Shown here piece by piece: positions 22,883 through 34,884 of a stretch of 64,000 nt of DNA (position 1 is the first letter of the stretch; each line of letters opens with the position of its first letter). The notes under the pieces are model-generated. The model was not told the origin of the DNA, made no database searches, and worked only from the letters and a program-made list of their open reading frames with translations. Made by a program: the position numbers and the translations under genes. This stretch comes from Apodospora peruviana (lineage: Eukaryota; Ascomycota; Sordariomycetes; Sordariales; Lasiosphaeriaceae), in the NCBI GenBank assembly GCA_033439685.1, contig JAUEDM010000004.1, forward strand, positions 3,348,001 to 3,412,000. The letters are read 5' to 3'.

Positions 22883-23885
22883 ATCGGGGAACGATTCTGA
22901 ACCTGAAAATACGTGCTAGACGAGAAGGCAGACGGTAATGGGAGAACAGAGGCGAGGAAGAAGAGAGGTCGGCCTCAGTTCCTTGTTGGCTTCTGCCACG
23001 ACGGGACGCGCAGTCGACACAATCGAGCGGAAAGTAGACGCGTTCGAGAGGAGAGCAGTCGACGAGGAAGTGACCGAGTAGGGAAATAGTCGGCAGGAAA
23101 GCAATCGTGATGATCGAGAGGTGGTAGTTCAGGCAATCGAGAGGAAAGCAGTCGATTGCGATCGAAAGGGAAGGAAAGCAGTGGATGCAATCAAGATGAA
23201 AGAAGCCGCTATGAGCTAGAAGGAAAAGGGTCGACGCCCTTGGCCAGAGGAAAGAGGAGCAGTCGCCGCGATCGAAAGGAAAGCAGCGAACGCGATTGAA
23301 GGGGTGGTGAAGGCGGGTGGGTTGGAGAAGATAGGAAAGTAGAACTTGGAATAGTCTCAATGCTCGAATAGAGTTATTCGCGGGCAGACGGAACTATATA
23401 CCTAGTTCTTTCCAGTGTAATGTGTGGGAAGAAAGAGATGTGTTTGTGGTTTGGAAGAAAAGGTAGACGAAGTTTTAGAGGGGAAGTTGTACGGATCAGA
23501 ATACTGTAGAGGCTTGGTCCGATAAGGCCTATCGGCTGGCAGAAAAAAAAAATATTTTGACAGGACGAGGGCAACAGCGCAGGCACGCGAGGGGCGGTCA
23601 AGCTTCCATAGCTGCAAGGGTCCTCTCCACTAACCTTACCTTACCTAACCCCTTTTTTGTCTTTAAAGGCACGCCGCTGAAGACCCACAAAGGGACCTGC
23701 TTCTGACGCCAGCCAAGGGCCCGGGCAGGTTTAGGTAACTTTCCGTCCAAGGATCTAGCTCAGCCCTGAGCCCCGTGCCCCCCTACCTTCTGGTACCCGA
23801 GTTAGGTCACTTTGAAGTGTCCCCGGAACCGAAAACACAACCTTGCCCGCCTACATCATCAAACAGGGACGGGAAACTCGTCAAC
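22883..23885. other. Divergent promoter region of NAF1 and ALG9 with purine-rich imperfect repeats
   Basis: From about 22975 to 23300 the plus strand carries irregular repeats built on CGATCGAAAGGAAAGCAG-like units (for example near 23155 and 23270). A minus-strand ORF (22848-23360) crosses them, but its protein merely echoes the repeats. CTTACCTTACCTAACCC near 23633 and the leader of ALG9 follow. Confidence 0.6.
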
Positions 23886-25848
23886 ATGCCTCCCAAACCG
23901 CCCAAACCCGCTTTTGAAAAGAAGGACGACTTTGTCCATCCGTCTGCCAAACATGCCAAGAAGGCGTAAGTCTAACTGCTATCATCCTATCCCTTTTGGA
24001 TGGAGGAGAAAGGAGAAGGGAGCTGACCACAACTTGTGCTGCTGCAGCGCCATCAAGAACGCCTATGCCATCGAACCCATCTCGGCTTTCTACATATTTC
24101 TCGTCGCGAACCTCGTAGCCGCCGCCTTCGCCCCGATCCAAGACTGCGACGAGACCTTCAACTACTGGGAGCCTACGCACTACCTGAGCCATGGCTACGG
24201 TCTACAGACCTGGGAGTACTCGCCGCAGTACGCGGTCCGGAGCTGGCTCTACATCGGCCTACACGCCATTTTTGGCAACCTGCGACGCCTCTTCCCACGC
24301 ACCAACAAGGTCGCCGAGTTCTACTTCGTCAGATACATCTTGGCCTTTGCCTGCGCCTTCTGTCAGACCTTGATGTGGCGGGCTACCTGTCTGGCCCTGA
24401 ACCCGCGCGTCGGCATCTTCTTCATCATGGCACTCGTCTTCAGCCCCGGCAACTTCCACTCCAGTGCCGCCTACCTCCCCTCGAGCTTCGCAATGTACAT
24501 GGCTATGCTGGGAGCCGCGGCCTTCATGAACTGGCGCGGTGGTATCAAGACATCTCAGGGCATGTTCTGGTTCGCAGTCGGGGGTGTCTTTGGCTGGCCG
24601 TTCGCCGCCGCCTTGTGCGCGCCTTTTGTTCTGGAGGAATGTTTCTTCGCCATCTTTAGCGACAATGAGCGTCTGTTCGAGGCCATTATGCGACTTATCC
24701 GCGGTGTTGTGTCCGTGATTGTATTGCTTGTATGTCCCCCTCCCTTCCCTGTCCCTGCCCCTGCCCCTTGTCTATCACGAAATGCTAAGATTTATTTCTA
24801 GTTCTTCGAGTTTTGCATCGACACCTTCTTCTACAAGAAGGCCGAGATTGCCACCTGGAACATCGTCAAGTACAACCTCTTCTCAAAGACCGGTGGCCCC
24901 GAGCTCTACGGCACGGAGCCGTGGCATTTTTACTTCAAGAACCTCACGCTGAACTTCAACGTCTGGTTCGTTCTCGCGCTCCTATCTCTGCCGCTGTTTG
25001 TGCTGCAGAAGATGTTCTCAAGGTCGAGCGAGACGTTCCAGTCTGGCCTCCGCACCGTCGTCTTCCTCTCGCCGTTCTACATGTGGCTGGCCATATTCAC
25101 GCTCCAGCCGCACAAGGAAGAGCGCTTCATGTACCCAGCGTACCCCTTCCTTGCTCTCAATGCGGCTTTGTCCCTGCACACCTTGCTAGCTGCGTTCGGC
25201 AACGCCGACCCCAAGAGTCTGGTTGGCAAGATCCCTGCCAAACTAAAGCTGTTTGTCGTGGCGGTCAGCTTGATTCTCTCCGTCGACATTGGCCTCGCCC
25301 GTATCTGGGGTCTGTATTCCGCCTACTCCGCGCCCATGTCCGTGTACAGCCCCCTTTTCGAGGTTGGCGGTAGCGGCGATAGCGTCTGCTTCGGCAAGGA
25401 TTGGTACCGCTTCCCGAGCTCGTACTTTCTGCCGCGGGACATGCACGCCAAGTTCGTCCGCTCCGAGTTCAGGGGCTTGTTACCTGGCGAGTTCTCCGAG
25501 GCGCGCACTGGCTTCGGCTTTTGGAGCGGCACCTGGCTGCCCACCATTGGTCTGAATGACCGCAATGAGGAAGACTATGGCAAGTACGTGGACTTGAAGT
25601 CGTGCATGTTTCTCGTGGACACGCAGTATCCGGAGCAGCAGAAGACACTGGGCTGGAAGGCGCCGCCAAACGAGCCTGACTATGTGGCCGACACGGACCA
25701 CTGGCGCGAGGTGAAGTGTGTGCCGTTCTTGGATGCGGCCAACACGCCGTTCTTGGCCAGGGCACTGTGGGTGCCTGACTGGGACGTGATACCTGAGAAT
25801 TTCAGGAGGAAGTGGGGGAGGCATTGTCTGTTACAGCAGAAGAGGTAG
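23886..25848 (+). CDS. ALG9: Dol-P-Man alpha-1,2-mannosyltransferase ALG9
   Basis: GT22 multi-pass ER enzyme that adds the alpha-1,2 mannoses to the lumenal lipid-linked oligosaccharide in N-glycan assembly. The first lumenal loop has the conserved DCDETFNYWEPTHYL with its acidic pair, and the family motif HKEERFMYPAYP is intact. Three exons: the first codes for MPPKPPKPAFEKKDD...; introns are 23966-24047 (phase 2) and 24730-24801 (phase 0, joining VIVLL to FFEFCIDTFFYKK). The product is about 603 residues, normal for the family, ending LLQQKR at 25848. Start ATG 23886 is the first in the exon. Divergent from NAF1 with a 1 kb gap. Confidence 0.95.
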
Positions 25849-26124
25849 GTGGGTTGTCGTGTATGTAAGGAATACGGGAACGCGCAGGATTCGGTAGGTG
25901 TAGTTCGCGCCACTTGTTTGTACATTACATGAGGGATATAGAGGAGAATTTAATAAACTATGATAGACCGGCGAATGGACGAGCAGAAGCACACGGTACG
26001 TTGCATTATACAGGTAAACTGACCACAGATCCCACAACTCGTACCAGAAGATGATATACTTACCCGGTACAGCACCAGCACGAGCAACGCTGGCTGTAGC
26101 TCCTTCATCTTTCACACTAGTTGC

Positions 26125-27186
26125 TTACTTCCTACCACCGCGTCTCTGCCAGGGCACAGCCTTTGTCCTCCTGGCAGGTCTATGCCGCCTCGCCGCCATC
26201 TTCTTTGCCACAGCACTAGCAGCCCCGCCATCTTCTCCCTGTCCCTCCCCTTCCTCCTCCCCCTCAATGATTTCCTCTTCTCCCTCCTCCTCAGCAGGCG
26301 GCGTGGTCGGCGTCGGCGGCAAAAGGGAGTACGTGTGCCCGCCGATGATAATCACCGAGGGCGAGGCGCCAAACGGGTTGAAGACTGAGGTCCGGGTGGG
26401 CTGCGCGCTGCCCCCCGTGACGCGCGAAACTGGGGTCGGCGTGGGTTCCGATTCTACTTCGGTGGGCTCGGGGTCGCCGGCTGCCAAGCACTCTTCGTCG
26501 CCTTCTTCACAGAGGGGATCGTCTAAGGCGGACTCTCCTTCTTCAGGTTCGGCTTCGCCGGGGACGCATTGTTCGTAGTAGTCACTATTAAAGATATCGG
26601 AGTTTGGTTAATTTTGTGTGATGGGCTAATGGGTTGGGTTGGGGATAGTTTGGGTTGAGCTGTTAATGAGAGAGTATTTGGGAGGTAGGGATGGGATGGA
26701 TGGCATGCCGTCCTGCTAACATAGGCAGTGGATGACCGCCGTACTCGCTGATGGTGTGCGTACGGTCACTACGGTTTAGTGTGCAGTGTATCTTGTATGG
26801 CGTTGTATTGACGAGTTCGAGAATGATGTGACAGCTCCAAATTTGTTTCTGTAGGGACATGTATGTGGTGGGAGCCAGCGAGGTGCTCGGGATGGATGGA
26901 TATTGTGTGATGGTACTTACTTCCCCCAGGAGCAATAGTTGCCTTGCGCGCATGCAGTTGGGCCAGAGTATCCTGAGCCGCCGCCTGTTGTCTATGTCAG
27001 TCTGTTATTCTAAACAATATTGAGGTAACTAGGTGCCTAGCCAGTTTGTAGGTAGGGAGTAGGAACTGGAGAGGGAAACATACACTGCCCATATACACTC
27101 TGGGTCTTCTGGGCACTGGCCAGAGGAACAGCCAGCAGCAGAGCCGCTGCCGCCGATACAAGGATCATGGGTGTAGTAGAGATCAT
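26125..27186 (-). CDS. Small secreted protein with N-terminal CBM1 cellulose-binding domain and charged tail
   Basis: A signal peptide (MISTTPMILVSAAAALLLAV...) is followed directly by a complete fungal-type carbohydrate-binding module family 1 (about 29-61): VYGQCGGSGYSGPTACAQGN, then YCSWGNDYYEQC, with the aromatic, Asn and Gln positions used in cellulose binding. Three exons are needed to build it: 27084-27186, 26921-26984 and 26125-26584, with introns 26985-27083 (99 bp) and 26585-26920 (336 bp, long for this genome). Phases agree at both joins. After the module comes an acidic and Pro/Thr-rich linker, then EEEGEEEIIEGEEEGEGQG, and a strongly basic end (KKMAARRHRPARRTK). No catalytic domain; total 208 residues. 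An expansin-like or wall-associated role is conceivable but unproven. Confidence 0.8.
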
Positions 27187-28854
27187 GACGGCGTCGGTTG
27201 TTTTTGGGCAGCTGGCCTTGATATTATCGATTTATGTCTGCCGACAAGTCTGAGGAAACAAGCTTTTTTGTTACAGAAGTCGAGGTAATGGAGGGATACC
27301 AAGACTGAATTGATGATATCAAGATAATATCACGCAGAGAGTTTCTGTCAACCTCTTGGACGTGGCCAAGAGGGAATATATATGCCGTCTCTTGGCCATG
27401 ACAGACACCAGCATTTGGCAGCCCATGTTTACTCTCCCTGGCTGATGGTGCTGCCAGAACATGGATGATCACATCCGATTCCACTAGCCGGTCGTGACAT
27501 TGATCCGGGGACTTTGTAATATCGATCACTGCTTCTTCAATAATATGCCTAGACCATAAGCCGCTCTCGCATGGGTCTTTCAATCCGGACTGACGGTGGG
27601 GAACTCTTCTTCGTAGATATCTCACACCGGTGGGTTGATTCGGATATCTGCCGAGGAGACTTTTCACTCGCATGACTAAGTCTTGGCTTTCTCGAGTCTG
27701 TCTGTCAGGTACGCGCCGTTGAAAGCTTGTTCGTGATCCGTGAGACACAAAGGCGGGTTGATATACATGCACGTGCATGATTAGGCACGGATTATATTGG
27801 GCCAGCCAGACTATACATCCCGTTGGGACGGGAACTTGTTGCTTGTCTCAACATCCGTTGTCAGCTCATACATCCTGCCGTGTCCCCCCACCCGGGGTTT
27901 TCTGCCTTCTCAATGCCATAATCCGTGAAATAAGATCTGGAAAGTCTGTGTCCTGGAAGTCCGAACACGCGCGATACGTTGTGTTTAATAGCCTGATTCC
28001 TCCAACGACCGCTACCCGCCTTACCGGCTACTGTTGTTCACGCCTGTCAAACTTCGGCTCGGACAATATATTGCGGCAATAGTCTTGTCATCTCCAGTAG
28101 CCCGGGAGATGGATGGGGCTATATCAAACCTGTATTAAATGTCCGCTGTCTATATTTGTCTGCCGCTAAGCCCGTCTTTGCGAATCTAGACGTGATGTAA
28201 AGTTGGAGAAGGTCTAGGCCCTGACAGCTATACCGGCAAAGGTAATGCAAGCACGTTGTGCTGACGCCGTTTCTTTGGGGCTTGTGTGTGGTCGTCGTGG
28301 AGTGACACAAATGTCGCTGCAACATACGAACACTTGTTAAATTTGTCTGCCAGACAGGGTTTTGATCCATAAACACCATTGCTTTTGGGAGTTGTGTATT
28401 GGGAGGGATGACGTTCCTGGTCAAGACGTGAGCGTAGGAGAAAAAGGAAACCAGACAGTCAGTTTCCACGTATCAAGCGAGTGTTGATTTCAAGACTGCT
28501 TGTCCCTTGAAAGATGAAACAATCTCAATCCATTATAGACGAGCTATCTGCATACTTATCGTCGAACTGATGGTATTCACTCTATCAACTTTAACTGGCT
28601 TTAGAGCTTTTCTCTTGCGTTAGGTCTGTACCTACCAGGAAGGTAAGGTAGTTAACCATCCCTGCCACCAAGTTTACCGCTCCCCCTATCCGTCTTAACT
28701 CTCCATTTTCATGTCCGTATCTCGTACAAACCCTACAAAACAAACAAACTCCAGGTTCATACCAAGTAAGTCCTCAACGGGTATCATAGACTCCTGTATG
28801 CCCGGCAAAGAAAAGAAAAAACACCCCAACAGCCTCCATTAACTCCCAAGTTAA
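27187..28854. other. 1.7 kb intergenic region
   Basis: A 184-codon minus-strand ORF (27224-27778) and shorter ones lack domain features and good codon bias. No RNA gene or repeat recognised. Confidence 0.55.
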
Positions 28855-30668
28855 TTAAGCATGGCCCCCGCGAACCGACCGCAACCACTCCACGTCAAAA
28901 AAGTTTGTTTGACAATTGTGGAGGCGCATCTCCGGATAGTAGAGGACGTGGTTTGGATTGGTTGTTGGAATGCGGGTGACGTACTGCCCATGATACGTCC
29001 TCGGTTCTTTGTACGGCTCGCCCCATTTTATCGTAGGCGGCCGTGGGATATATTGGTAATCAGGCCGGGTCCGGTCCTTGTACTGGCCCACTTGCCTGAT
29101 GACCACCCATCTCTTCTCTCGTACCTCCTCCTTGTCTGGAGGGTAGCCTGGTCCGGGGACGACTTTCTCGAAAGCGCTGGCGCTGGAGTCGAGGTTGCGG
29201 CCGATAATCATTTCTTCCAGGTTCGGAAGCCGATCGAAAAAGGCAGCAGTTACGCTGATACATGGCCCGAAGTCTATCCGGCGATAGGCTTCTTCTTGGT
29301 ACCACAGAGACCTCAGACGTTCTCGGTCGTCTGCAACATGGCGCCAGGGGCTAAACCTCATGTCATCGAAGAACGGTTCCTCTGGCATCACCAGGTTCTT
29401 GAGCGAGGGCCACACGGGACTGGATGCGTATGACTTGGGTAGATTCCGTCAGTATATGGCTTGCTATCTCCTTGGAAATGAATGTGGTATGTCGGGGTAA
29501 CTAAGATAGGGGGAAAGAAGAGGTAATGAAGGTAGGTTTGGAATCTGATGACTTACCTTCAGACGGCGGTCCGCCTGTAACTTTGGGTTATTAAGACCTT
29601 CCAAGATCAGGTGTTCCAGATGTGGGAATCTCTTGGCAAGGCCAATTCACAAGGTTAGTATATGTCATTCAAAATGGGGATGGATACAATTGAGATAAAT
29701 AATAGGTTATATACCTTTAGGATCCCACAGATCCTGAGTAGTCCATCCTCGGCCGTGTTTGAGTAAGTCGAGTATACGCAGCCCCGTGACGTCTTCAAGC
29801 ACGTTCAATTCGGAGTTTGTTGTTGTCTTCAAGCAGTGCATGTTGATATTGGCTGCTTCGAGGTTGGGGAAGCATTTCACCGTGTTGGCGGTCAACACGG
29901 CCGTTGTGGTACGGAGATATCGAGACTTGATATTCGGCAGTACTATGCCGTCCCTGCCCCTGGAGTTGAATGATTTCGAAACGCCTGCTCCATGCCCATG
30001 CCGTTATCGGTGGCGAAGTAAAACTCGGTCAGGTTGTGCATGTCCACCATCATGCACGGCAGTATTTCTTGTAAGTCGGGGTCTTCGTAATCGAGCTTCC
30101 AGGGTCGAGTATGTGCCAGTGGAAACGAGCTTACAGAACCGTTAATGGTCCGAATGGTGAGAGACCTAAAGACCATATCGCTTCCGGTTAGCACAGTTTG
30201 CCTATTGAAAAGGGCGTATAGTATATTGAGAGAATTAGACTCACCAACTGACTGAAGAAACTTCAAGTTTGCCTGGCCATAGTACATCTCTCTCAAAGTT
30301 GTGGCCAGTACATGGTCAAGCTCCCACAGCCGGACATGACAGAGCCTCTGTGCTATGCATACGTCCCAAAGCCGACGATTGACCTGGGACAGCGCCTTGA
30401 GAGGGGTCTCATCAGAGCTTGTGTTCAACCACAACGGGGCAATGTCGTCCAGCGGGGTGCGGAGGTGGTTGACGATGAGGTCGAGCAGCTCATTTGGCAA
30501 CCGCATAAGCGATACAGTGTTGTCTGCCCCGTCGACGTCAAAGTAGTAAGCAGGTTCAGGATCCAGACTTGGATTCTTGTCCTCTTCGGCCACGGTGGTT
30601 CTTCTGCGCTTCTCAGGCTTGCTGAATGATGCCCCTGAGGGTCGCGGATGGTTTACAAGGCTCGCCAT
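28855..30668 (-). CDS. F-box protein with leucine-rich C-terminal region, reading frame disturbed
   Basis: The N-terminus (ATG 30668) is basic and disordered, then an F-box: SLMRLPNELLDLIVNHLRTP and LKALSQVNRRLWDV. Leucine-rich-repeat-like text follows (MHNLTEFYFATDNG, LPNIKSRYLRTTT, CFPNLEAANINM, FPHLEHLILEGLNN, LPNLEEMIIGRNL). Introns that fit phase are 29434-29556 and, less surely, 29630-29728 (donor GTGGGA). Between about 29960 and 29980 the frame must shift by one base to continue from MEQAFRN to RGRDGIVLPNIKS. A 65 bp intron at 29960-30024 would also repair it but uses a poor donor (GTTTTA). Likely substrate receptor of an SCF ubiquitin ligase if functional; it may be a recent pseudogene or carry a sequencing error. 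Confidence 0.65.
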
Positions 30669-32540
30669 TCCGTCAACGGCTCGAGGTTGACGGGGAATTG
30701 GTGGGGTGTCGGAGAGGAGGGAAGAGGTGTAAAGGTGGAGGGAAAAAGGAAAAGGCTGTGAGTGGGAGAGAGTGCGTGGGTTGTGTATTTGTGGGTGCGC
30801 CTGTGCGTCGGTGTGTGCGGTGGAAAGAGGGAGAGATTGAGAGTGAGAGGATGAGAGCGAGAGGATGAGAGCGAGAGGATGAGAGCGAGAGAGGCTAAGA
30901 AGATGAGAGGGCGTGCGTGTGGGTGGTTTAGAAATTTCTGGTCAGACCTCCAAGGTAAATTTGGCAAAAATACAGAAGTATGTTGGCATAGGCACTCCAG
31001 GATTTATAGACCAGCCTTGCACAGTGTGGAGCGATGGGGAGGCGACGGCTAAACCGGACGAGGTGAAGAAAGATTGGACGCGAAAGGAAAACGTCCAGCT
31101 CGGATGAAAAACTAACTGATAACTTTGATGTCCGAAGTGTCCCAGACAAGACGACGGGGACCAAAACGCACTTGGCGAGTACGGACGTGTGGTCTATAGG
31201 ATTATATCTGCTCTTACTTCAAGATTCTTCCCAACGGTCTATTCCGTCCAGTAAATGCCCCTTGTTATCCTCCCTCCTGCGGTAGAGCACACTTGCAGTT
31301 ATGGACAACGGCGGAACCTCTCAAACAGCCCGAGTGAATTGAGACTCTGGCGGGAAGCACAGAACAGTCATATTATTTTTATATACTGTGTCCAAGGCGA
31401 AACTTGGATAGTCCTCCACGGCTCACCGTGAGCATCGAGGGGATCGCCCCAAGTTTGATATCGCCAAGCCAGGGTGGTCTAGTCTACATGTGTATCACAG
31501 GACATGGAGAGTTGTGTGCCCTGTATGGCTCGTTCTACCGGACTCACAAAGCCTGACTTAATATCAGAGTTTTCACGAGGCTGAAGTCATGTATATATGT
31601 ATTTGTGCTCCTTCAAAGCCAATCTCCAGTCCATCCTGGGTAGCAAACGTGTAATACCTGCTTGCACCACACTACTCTAAAGTAAACCCGTTTCCCTCTG
31701 TTGTTGCTCCAGATTGGATCAAAAACATGACTGTCGTGCGGTCTTGGACGCGGGCACACCCGACAGCAAGACCATCACTAAAAGATCACCTGGAACCTCG
31801 ATTTAATACCACAGTTTTCCGAGCGTCATGAAAGTGGTAAGGCTGAATGGCCACATTCCTACCTAGACAGTGCTGTAGAAATACAGTGAAACGAACTTCT
31901 CTTTGAGAACCAGATAAACATGTAAAATCAAACTATTGATGGTCCCTCGACAAACGAACGAGAGCTTTACCCCTGAATTCATGTAACAAAGGCAGGTTCG
32001 CGTCGAAACCCAGAATTGCAAAGTAATACCATTGTTCATCATCCAAGTTGAAATCTGTCGAGTAACATCGGGCTTGTCCGATCTGGAAACCATGGCCCTC
32101 CTTTGTCCCTGGTACTCAGTGTCAGCTTTTGAATAACACAATGACACGAGTTACTCTGACTATACCAAACCAGCTTCTTCTTCAATGATTCAGTAGATTT
32201 TTAGACAGGAGAAAGACCGGTGGTCAGGATCACTGATACTTGTCACTTGCTAAGTCGAGTTCGACAATATAGACTAGACTCAGCTAACCGCCTTTATTTA
32301 CCAGGTACTATGTCTAGCTTAATAGAAGCCATCTTCGTACTTGCTATCATTATCGTACACTAAGTACTTCTTCATACCAACGCTAATCCGTACAGCTATC
32401 CCATATCATTACAGCAAATCGTAACAGTTTGTAGAGGTATCATGATATATCCGCTTGCCCCATCATGACTCTCATCTGACGCGTGTTCGTCAATCGTCCA
32501 TCACATCGTTAAATACCTGGTAGCTGGGAGACCTAAGAAA
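30669..32540. other. 1.9 kb intergenic region between two F-box genes
   Basis: The promoter side of the F-box/LRR gene carries a short tandem repeat (separate entry). The rest is AT-rich without coding signals. Two stretches near 31558-31598 and 31798-31835 share a pattern RAYTTAATAYCASAGTTTTC, possibly an old duplication. Confidence 0.5.
30849..30890. repeat. Minisatellite, about three copies of a 14 bp unit
   Basis: The unit GGATGAGAGCGAGA is repeated without change about three times within a longer GA-rich stretch, about 180 bp upstream of the F-box/LRR start. Confidence 0.85.
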
Positions 32541-33243
32541 TCAAACAAACAGAGTCATACATAACCACGCAATAAGCACAGGTACAAGGGCCAGCAGAAC
32601 CCAGCGCAGGTCGACGGTAAACTCGATGCGCAGCCACCGCCTCAGCCTCGTGCCCACCTTGGGCGGGTGGTTGCACCTGCTGGTGCCGTAGACGAGACAG
32701 CCAAGCCCGGGGCGCGACTCGCACTCGACATGTTCTCTCCGTCGTTGCATCAACAGACTGTTAACACGGAGAAGTTATTAGTCTTAGCATATCACGAAAA
32801 AGATACGAGTTTGTGAGAGCATACCTGACACTTCCCCGACAAAATCGGAGGTCGCTCCCCAGATCGCAGCCGCCGCGGTGGTTGGTAGGACACTCGAGGT
32901 GCAGCCTTCGGCGCTCGACGAGCCAGTCGATTTTGAGCTCGACGCCGGTATCGACGAGGCCGTAAAAGTAGCGGCTGGTGTGTTTGAGCGAGAGCGCGTC
33001 CGGGTAGATGAGCTGCTGGGAGATGAGGAGGTGGATCTCGGGCGGGAGCGTGAGGAACGATGCTGGCGGTCGCTGGCTGGATACTATTTGCTGCTCTTCC
33101 TGCTCCTGCTCCGCCAGAATGACGGCCCCGGAAGAGGTTGACTTTGATGGACACGGCGGTGACGCCTCTGGGACTTGTTGGCAGGCGGTGGTACGGGTGG
33201 TAGACGATGGCCGAAAGGGGAGATAGGAGCGGATTGATGCCAT
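32541..33243 (-). CDS. Short F-box protein with C-terminal membrane anchor
   Basis: 211 residues in two exons; intron 32758-32824 (67 bp, phase 2) restores Ser in RGSVSLLMQRRRE. The N-terminus is Ser/Pro-rich and disordered. An F-box-like motif starts at FLTLPPEIHLLISQQLIYPD and continues ALSLKHTSRYFYGLV. A basic region with cysteines (CLVYGTSRCNHPPK) follows, and the last 20 residues form one hydrophobic helix (WVLLALVPVLIAWLCMTLFV) right at the C-terminus, as in tail-anchored proteins. Most F-box proteins are soluble, so a membrane-tethered SCF receptor is an inference. Start ATG 33243 (MASIRSYLPFRP). Confidence 0.78.
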
Positions 33244-34045
33244 TTTGCCAGTGCCTGCGCTTTCCCCAGCTGCTGAGCGAGGTGCGTCTGCTTGCTAAGA
33301 TGTTGATTTCAAATCGGTGTGTTTCTTGAAATTGTTGGAGAGATGGTCGATGATGAAGAAGGTCAAGGTGTGTGACAAACTGTGCCAATAAATAGGATGC
33401 TGCTGTCAATTGTAGATGGTCCTCTATACCCGTATCCTGACACTGAATGCCTCGTGACAGGAGCAAACATCGCGAGCAGGGGTTTGTCGTCGGCACGCGC
33501 TGCGTTTTGGCTGCTGGTGGGCTTGGTGGCGCCGCTGCGGATCACGCAGCGGCGTTCAGTGGTCCGACTGCGCCTCTTTCTTCCCGCCGAGCGTTAAGAG
33601 GTCCCTGAGATGCCTATCGTAGTTCGTTCCTGGAATCTCGTGCCTGGCAGCAAGCTTGCGTCACCGGCTCCAATGAAGATGGACGCAGGGTTGACGATGA
33701 GTTGTCTTTATTGGCGAAGTAGGTACCTGCCTTAGTACAGGCAGCAGAGTTGAAACACGGATACGAGCCAGGTCCGGGCAGGTTTCAGGACACCAGGTCA
33801 CCGAAAAGAGGTCGCTTGGAATAAGTCCACAAAATTGACATGAATGGATTGATTGTGTTGGTAAATAAAAGTTGATAGCAGGTCCTGGAGGTGTTGTTAC
33901 CGTACCACTCGTATCCGAGTTGACAGCTCCCACGTGGTTGTTCTGTTGGAGGCCTTTCGCTTGACAGCTTGCCCTGAAGTTTGGGGGCTGACAAGCCTCC
34001 ACTTGCGGCTTGCAAGGCAGAATGGTAGGCCACCACCAAAGACCA
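33244..34045. other. Intergenic region
   Basis: No supported gene. Short ORFs overlap on both strands; none has protein-like features. Confidence 0.5.
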
Positions 34046-34803
34046 CTAGTGCCTATTAGCGTTCAATTCATGAGGACAGGACAGTACTGGCTTTGAAAGT
34101 TGGATGACGCCTAGAGCCTCAAACCCACATAGCTCAGGTATATAAGTATGTTAAGTGAAAAGGACACGGTATTGGTTCTTACCTTGAAATGCTTCAAGTT
34201 TGTCCAGCGTGGACGACACCGTGAAACTCGTCGAAGTCGAGTCACCTCCAGTGCTTTGAGTGACACCACCTGCAGCTGAGGTGAGAACGAGAGAGAGGGT
34301 TAGGGTAAACAAACGTGGAGGCGTTAATATTAAGAGATAACGTTGCACTTCTTTAGCCTCTTGATGAACAGGTAGCTTGGACAAACTGCCTACATAGTAT
34401 GTACAATCTGGACCGGAAAACGTACATGGACACGAGCGAAGCTTGACTGGCGCCTCCTCTGTTCTACTAGACCTAGGCCTAAAGCTTCCAGCAAGCTGTC
34501 TGCCAGGATCTTTAACAACACCGAGGCTCGCCGGAGTGTTCTGGGCTTTGGCAAGCGCTGTATTCATCATGTTCACTCGTACTTTTGCTTCGAAGAGAAT
34601 ATCATCGCTGTTGATATTCGATGCGAAATTTGGATGGAATGTTGGAAGTATGCGATATCCGTAATCCATATTCGATCCAACTCACGTGAACACGCGGTCC
34701 CTGTTGATGCGGGGGAGCGGGGATGGCGCGCGAGTCGACGTCGGCTGAACACAATTCTCAGTTCCATGTTCTGAACGGCAGCGATAACCTTGGGGGTCGC
34801 CAT
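34046..34803 (-). CDS. Possible small four-exon gene, product unknown
   Basis: Low-confidence model. From ATG 34803 (MATPKVIAAVQNMELRIVF) the following splice sites are mutually in phase: introns 34588-34685 (GTGAGT...AAG), 34276-34425 (GTACGT...CAG) and a last one starting at 34182 (GTAAGA) with a candidate acceptor CTCTAG. The joined text contains NMMNTALAKAQNTPASLG and STSTSFTVSSTLDKLEAFQ, without a known domain. It lies 81 bp upstream of, and divergent from, EXO5, so it could also be non-coding promoter transcription. Confidence 0.25.
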
Positions 34804-34884
34804 CACCAACCCGCTTGATTTGAGTACAAAATTGCTCTCGAACAGTTTGCTCGTAATGAATCATTAAGATTCATTCCCCTTGGC

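Noticed and set aside
22848..23360. 170-codon minus-strand ORF in the NAF1 leader
   Set aside because: Its protein (repeats of FPLDC/FPFDR type) merely reflects the purine-rich DNA repeats.
30195..30237. A 43 bp intron with perfect GTGAGT donor and TTCAATAG acceptor inside the F-box/LRR gene
   Set aside because: Removing it brings an immediate stop, while the unspliced frame continues with good protein text; it is also below the usual minimum size.
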